A stretch of 64,000 nucleotides of DNA from contig NC_058164.1 in assembly GCF_020080835.1 (NCBI RefSeq), positions 4,861,666-4,925,665 on the forward strand, in the 5' to 3' direction. The notes under the pieces were generated by a model, which saw only the letters and a program-made list of their open reading frames with translations, was not told where the DNA came from and searched no databases. Position numbers and translations under genes: made by a program. The DNA comes from Cotesia glomerata. Its lineage: Eukaryota > Arthropoda > Insecta > Hymenoptera > Braconidae. Positions 59,406 to 64,000 of this stretch are shown piece after piece; the stretch's first letter is position 1; the number at the start of each line of letters is the position of its first letter.

Positions 59406-59612
59406 AAAAATTGATGTGGGTACTCAAACGAAAGGTCTCGATGAGTGTAATGTCGGGGTGAGCTTATCTCTTTGAAAATCTTAGTAGTTCACAAAGTAGA
59501 AGGTAATTTTTAATTATTGACATTTTTAAGATATAAGCTCATCCTGATATTACACTCATTAAGAGCTTTCATTTGAGTACCCACATGCATTTGATATATT
59601 TTTCATATATTC
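59406..59612 (-). mobile_element. Helitron copy 10, second fragment
   Basis: The palindromic-unit arm resumes (AAAAATTGATGTGGGTACTC). A second unit follows and again breaks in its AT centre at TTTTCATATATTC|TGTTATG. The remaining 5' part of the element is not in the window. Confidence 0.7.
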
Positions 59613-61862
59613 TGTTATGTAAGAATTATTAATTTATAGAAAATTGATTATTTTAAATGGTTTAATTATTTAGTATTTAGTCCTAGCGTGTTAGGCTAAT
59701 AGACCGGGAACTCCGAGTTTTTAATCTATTGAGAATAGGTTTGTTCGAATAATTGATCATTAGTTAAATTTAATACATATATTATTTGAATTAAAAGTTG
59801 ATTGAGTTACAAAATTATTACAATTGTTACAACTATTACACAATGGTTGAAATTTAATATTTTCTTTCATATAACGAGTTTACAATATTGCTAAATTCAC
59901 AAATATTAATAATTGAAATGTACCTGATAAAGTTGATAAATCTTGTTAATTCAATTTGTTTTAGTTGATTTCATTTAACGATTTTACTTTACTTTTACAA
60001 ACTGTTTACTTTCAATAAGACAAAATTACACGTGGTCTATTGAGACTTACTTAAACTGTGTACGATGTTACCACTAGATAGGTCAAAGCACGAAGAGATC
60101 TTAATGTTAATTTGTACTTTACTATATGAAAAATTTAGATATTAATATTTCGTAACTAAATTATTATATACGTAAATAAATTATTTAAGCGATTAAACTA
60201 CAATTAAATAATGTATTTTAACAATCGAATAAAAATTTAATGAACAATTAGTCAATCATTGTTAATAATTAATTTTGTAGTTTCCGATTTGTTTATTTAT
60301 ATCTTTTAACATTTAAATTCTATTTTACTTTATAGTTTTATTAATTAACTATTCATTTTGAGTTATTGTTTGTCTATCTTTACTTCTAATTATTTATTAC
60401 TCTTAACACGTGTTTTAACTAAATTTATTCCAGGTTATAGTTTAAAAATGTTGTTTAAGGGTTATACTTATTATTGTAAAATTATTATTTTTCTAAACTT
60501 AAGTTATTATCTTTTTATTATATGTCTATACAGTAGACCAAAAGATATTTTTCTTAATGAGTTTATAATTACGAAAATTTCCCAGTCTGGACTTTAGTGC
60601 CACAGTGCATTTAAGAGTATCTTTAGATTTGAAGATTTCCAGATAATATCTTCCAATTTTTCTTTATAACAAAACTCCCATTTACTGGTTTTTTAAGCTT
60701 TCAAATCTTAAATGCATTGAGGTTCCAGACTAAGTACTTAAGTAAGGGACATGGATTTTAATTATCCTATTACCTGGTCTACAAACGAACAAAAAATTAT
60801 GACGGTCTTCAATAAAAATAAATAAAAGAAAGAATTTATAAATAAAAATTAATATTAATAAATAAAAAAAAATGTTTTACATAACAATTCATATACATAA
60901 ATATACTGTTATGTCGTGGCTTACAACGAATGTTTTTTTTTAAATGCATTTTTAAAATACATTTTTTTAATTTTATTTTATGGTTTCTTCGAATTTTATT
61001 TAAAGCATAAAATTCAAGAAACATTAAGGGGTTACATGGGTTTCGTCGGGTAAAAAAAGGCCTATTTTCAATATTTTTTTTTCTATGTAAAAAATTATTT
61101 ATTTAATTCAAACTTTTTTCTGTCTTATAGATACATATTTAAAAAATAATTTCTGAAATTTTCAAAAAAAAAAAAAAAAAATTAAAACTCCATTGTGACG
61201 TCATTTTCGGTGACCCCTCGGAAAAAAGGTGCGTCCGCGTTGTCAACATAACTCCTGACAGGATCATCTAAAATGAAAAAACAAAAATAAGTGTTTTAGT
61301 TAAGACCATAAACTCGTGCTTGAACGAAGGAAAGAAAAAAAAAGTAAAAATTGGAATTTTGGCAGACATTTTTCCAAAAAAATGAAAATTTCGGTCAAAT
61401 TTGCTTGACATTTTGTGTTACGTCCTGAATTTGGACTAAATGAATTAATTAAATTTTGGTCCAAGCTTTTCAGCGTATAGACCGGGATCGTGTTGAGTGT
61501 TGGATTAAAGTTGAATGAATATGAAATGGCGTAAGTTTTAATTATGAAATGTATTAAATGTTTAAAGTTACAGAATGAATTCTTTAGATTGGAAATCGAT
61601 CAATATTAATTTTACAGTATTAATTTACGGTACCTGGTTTACAGCTTTCTACAGATTGTGTCTTATTTCACTGATTTTAATCTTTAAAAATTATTTGAAC
61701 TCTGAATTTATTGTTTAAGATTTTTGAAAGTGTGAGAACACTGTTGAACTATTTAGTCGGGACTAACGTGGGTAGTAGGAAAGTGTGAGAACACTTGTAA
61801 TAGGAAGGTGTGAGGACACTTGTAGCTTCTGGAGCAGAACAGGCCGTTTTTGGGCGAACAAT
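59613..61862. other. Non-coding region, possible LTR-type fragments
   Basis: Sequences starting TGTTATGTAAG (59613) and TGTTACGTCC (about 61418) each contain TAGACCGGGA 80-100 bp in and could be diverged LTR starts. A TTAAGGGGTTACATGGGTTT motif at about 61024 resembles a TTAA-type element end. Near 61725-61830, GTGTGAGAACACT occurs three times. No supported ORF. Confidence 0.3.
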
Positions 61863-62487
61863 CCCGAGTCAAAATTAAAAAAACTAATTTCAGCCTCCAA
61901 ATTCTACTCGAGGGTAAGGAGGCTGAAATCAGTTTTTTAGATTAACCCAAGCTGTACAGCGAAACCTTAATTTCAGCCTAAACTTGGTATTTTTGTCCAC
62001 TTTTACCAAGTTTAGGTTGAAATTAGTATTACAGAACCCTAAAATGACCCTCCAAAGCCTACAGTTCGATCGAGAAGAAGATCCTCATTGGTTTATATGA
62101 AATAGGTGAGAGGAAAGAAGGGAAAGGAGAAGGAATTTAAATAAAAATGGCTGCTGGGAGCGGGAAAAATTTAAAATTTTAATTTTTTTATTTATTCATT
62201 ATCCTCTTTAAATATATGAAATATAAATAAGTGTGAAGTTAAGTATCGAATTAACGCAAAAATATGGTCCCTGATTCCTTATTGATTGAAAAGTTAAGGC
62301 GCGTGAAGCGCGAAATTTAAATTCCTAGTAATTTATAATTCTCATATAATTTATAAAATTCGCTATGTGAGTTAACAAAAAAATTAGCATTAAAAAAAAA
62401 CATTTGATAAAAATGTTTTCTTTATTTTATTTTTTTTTGTTTTTTATAATTTTTCTTTTTTATTTTGATTTTTACTTTTTTTTTTGG

Positions 62488-62520
62488 AGTTTTTTAAAGG
62501 AGGCGGAGGGGGAGGGGATA
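62488..62520 (+). other. G-rich purine tract, possible G-quadruplex
   Basis: GGAGGCGGAGGGGGAGGGG in a very A/T-rich context. It has the GG/GGG spacing that could form a G-quadruplex on the plus strand. Confidence 0.35.
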
Positions 62521-62589
62521 AGATATCACAACACATTTACATTCATTCATCTTAATTAAGTTTAACGCTTGCCGTATAAATAATTTTCT

Positions 62590-62680
62590 AAAAACGCCTA
62601 TCGCTCTAACCGAGATTCGAACAGTACACCTAACGCACGCGAGACTACAACTTATCCGCAACGCTATACGAACGTTGGAG
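62590..62680 (-). other. tRNA-like sequence, possible SINE head or tRNA relic
   Basis: On the minus strand TAGCGTTGCGGATAAG resembles a pol III A box, and TGTTCGAATCTCGG about 38 bp later resembles a B box. The T-arm stem is poorly paired and the acceptor stem is imperfect. This is not a functional tRNA; it is a possible tRNA-derived SINE fragment. Confidence 0.25.
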
Positions 62681-62798
62681 AAATTTTAATGTCAGGAGTT
62701 TTATTAACTATATGTATAGATCTAAAAAACTGATTTCGGCCTCCTTGCCCTCGAGTAGAATTTGGAGGCTGAAATTAGTTTTTTAACTTTGACTCGGG

Positions 62799-64000
62799 CG
62801 AGCATTAGCTTCACAAATAAGGAGAAGAAAGAGTCCCATACATCATGCGATCATTTTTTAAGTACGAAATGATAAATATCGAAGTCTAAATTTGTAATTA
62901 TTATCTTTTAACATTTCAACATTCACATAGCGAATATTACTGGTTAAAATAGTATTTTCGCCACGTAAATAATAAATTATAGCATTTAAATGATAAATAT
63001 TATGAGGTGATCATTTAAATCACGATTTTACTGTTTAAAATGATAATTTTTTTCAGTAGATCATTACTTATTATAAATCGACTAAAGTTAAAGCTCCAAT
63101 TATTGACAGGGGTCTAAATATTGACACCCTAAATTATTTTTAAATATAACTTTTCACAGGCCTATATACAGGTGTTAAATGTAACACCTCTATAGGTGCA
63201 TACCTTGTATGTATATACTTTTGTATCCTGGTAAATAAATAAAATTTAGAAATTTTATTATTTACAGTTGGCTGTCTTTTTATTTGTCACATTTTAGTAC
63301 AGGTATAATTTACTTTTGACTTTATTTATATTTTTAAAATTTTTATAATATCTTTTTTTACGGTTTGCTTATTTTACAAATTGGAAAATTTCATATTTTC
63401 CAATTTTAGAGTTTGGAAACGGCCAAATTTATTGATGGCCATAAATCTTTAAACTTAGAAACTGACACAAATTAATGTCCAAGATTGTAAATGTGCGTAC
63501 ACGTACACCGATACATAGATACACATATAGTCTATAAGTTAGAGAGAGAAGGATAGTGTACTCTCTGGGCCCAAAGAGGGGAGTTCAGGCGAACATCTTC
63601 GGAAAACCCGAAAGAGAGGGTAGAAGCCGAGGAAAATAGGCCACTTATTGGTTACTGTTTTCCCCCAAATCGTAATTTTTAAACGCCCAAACTTTCGAGG
63701 CCCGGAGATCCTCGCATGAAATCCTATTCGTCTTCCAGAACTCGTCAAGTGCGGATCGCCGAAATTTCTTGTAAAATTCAGTGGATTGTTCACTTGAATT
63801 TAAAATATATTTTAAAATAGAATCAGTGTTTGAGAATAATAGTTTTACCGAAGTAGTTTGAAAGATAAATAATATCAACCAGATCAATTCTGCGGTCACG
63901 TTAGGCGGGATTCAAGGTTTGAGAGTTTATTTATTTAAAATTATAGATAAAATTCTGTAATACGACGAGCATTTAGAATATAACTTAGAGCCAATTGATC
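62799..64000. other. Right-edge region, no gene supported
   Basis: A/T-rich to about 63480. Then 63530-63900 is more complex and holds two overlapping 84-residue minus-strand ORFs in different frames (63539-63793 and 63645-63899). Neither has a recognisable family or splice context. It could be part of a repeat or of a gene extending past the window. Confidence 0.3.

Larger units (their letters stand above)
61863..62798. mobile_element. Element bounded by about 80-bp inverted repeats
   Basis: The left arm 61863-61942 (CCCGAGTCAAAATTAAAAAA ... TCAGCCTCCAAATTCTACTC) is mirrored by the right arm 62720-62798 with few mismatches. Each arm is itself a hairpin (TCAGCCTCC ... GGAGGCTGA). A third related hairpin lies just inside the left arm (TTTCAGCCTAAACTTGG, about 61972-62030). 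The interior has no transposase ORF. Confidence 0.6.

Overview
The window looks like AT-rich insect euchromatin, probably from a hymenopteran such as a braconid-type parasitoid wasp. The evidence is insect-style gene structures (GT-AG introns, short exons), an ecdysteroid-kinase-like gene, insect-like versions of housekeeping proteins, and introns packed with Helitrons and small inverted-repeat elements. The species assignment is inference. No CRISPR array, operon, rRNA or prokaryotic or viral gene block was seen.

Layout. (1) 14-14291, minus: the first seven coding exons of the cytoplasmic dynein heavy chain (about 3,293 residues, from the start codon through AAA4 and into the stalk); the gene runs off the left edge. 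(2) 15793-17129, plus: ATP synthase subunit d, complete, three exons, divergent from dynein across a 1.5 kb spacer that holds a perfect NRF-1-type palindrome. (3) 18121-25638, minus: holocarboxylase synthetase (biotin-protein ligase), complete in 16 coding exons, 1,010 residues, convergent with ATP synthase d. (4) 30620-43855, minus: a BTBD7-like protein with two BTB domains and a BACK domain, complete in eight coding exons, 849 residues. A single-exon kinase-like gene (34860-36101, plus) is nested antisense in its largest intron. (5) 47402-48050 and 48701-49611, plus: two tandem cytochrome c oxidase subunit 8 genes sharing one intron position. (6) 49612-64000: no convincing gene. This stretch holds foldback and TIR elements, LTR-like insertions and a broken Helitron.

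Functional links are loose. Three genes encode inner-membrane respiratory subunits (ATP synthase d and both COX8 copies). HLCS biotinylates the carboxylases. Dynein is the main minus-end motor. BTBD7 and the kinase-like gene share only a locus.

The most notable non-genic feature is a family of about ten non-autonomous Helitrons. Intact copies start A|TC and end CTAG|T or a near variant. They carry a short hairpin just inside the 3' end (one copy with a compensated base-pair change) and one to three internal palindromic units of roughly 230 bp. Nine of the ten lie in introns of the genes above, and one ends 38 bp before the kinase-like start codon. Several other short element families with terminal inverted repeats are defined by matching ends. 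Exon limits were read by eye from splice signals, reading frame and remembered family similarity; no alignment was run.
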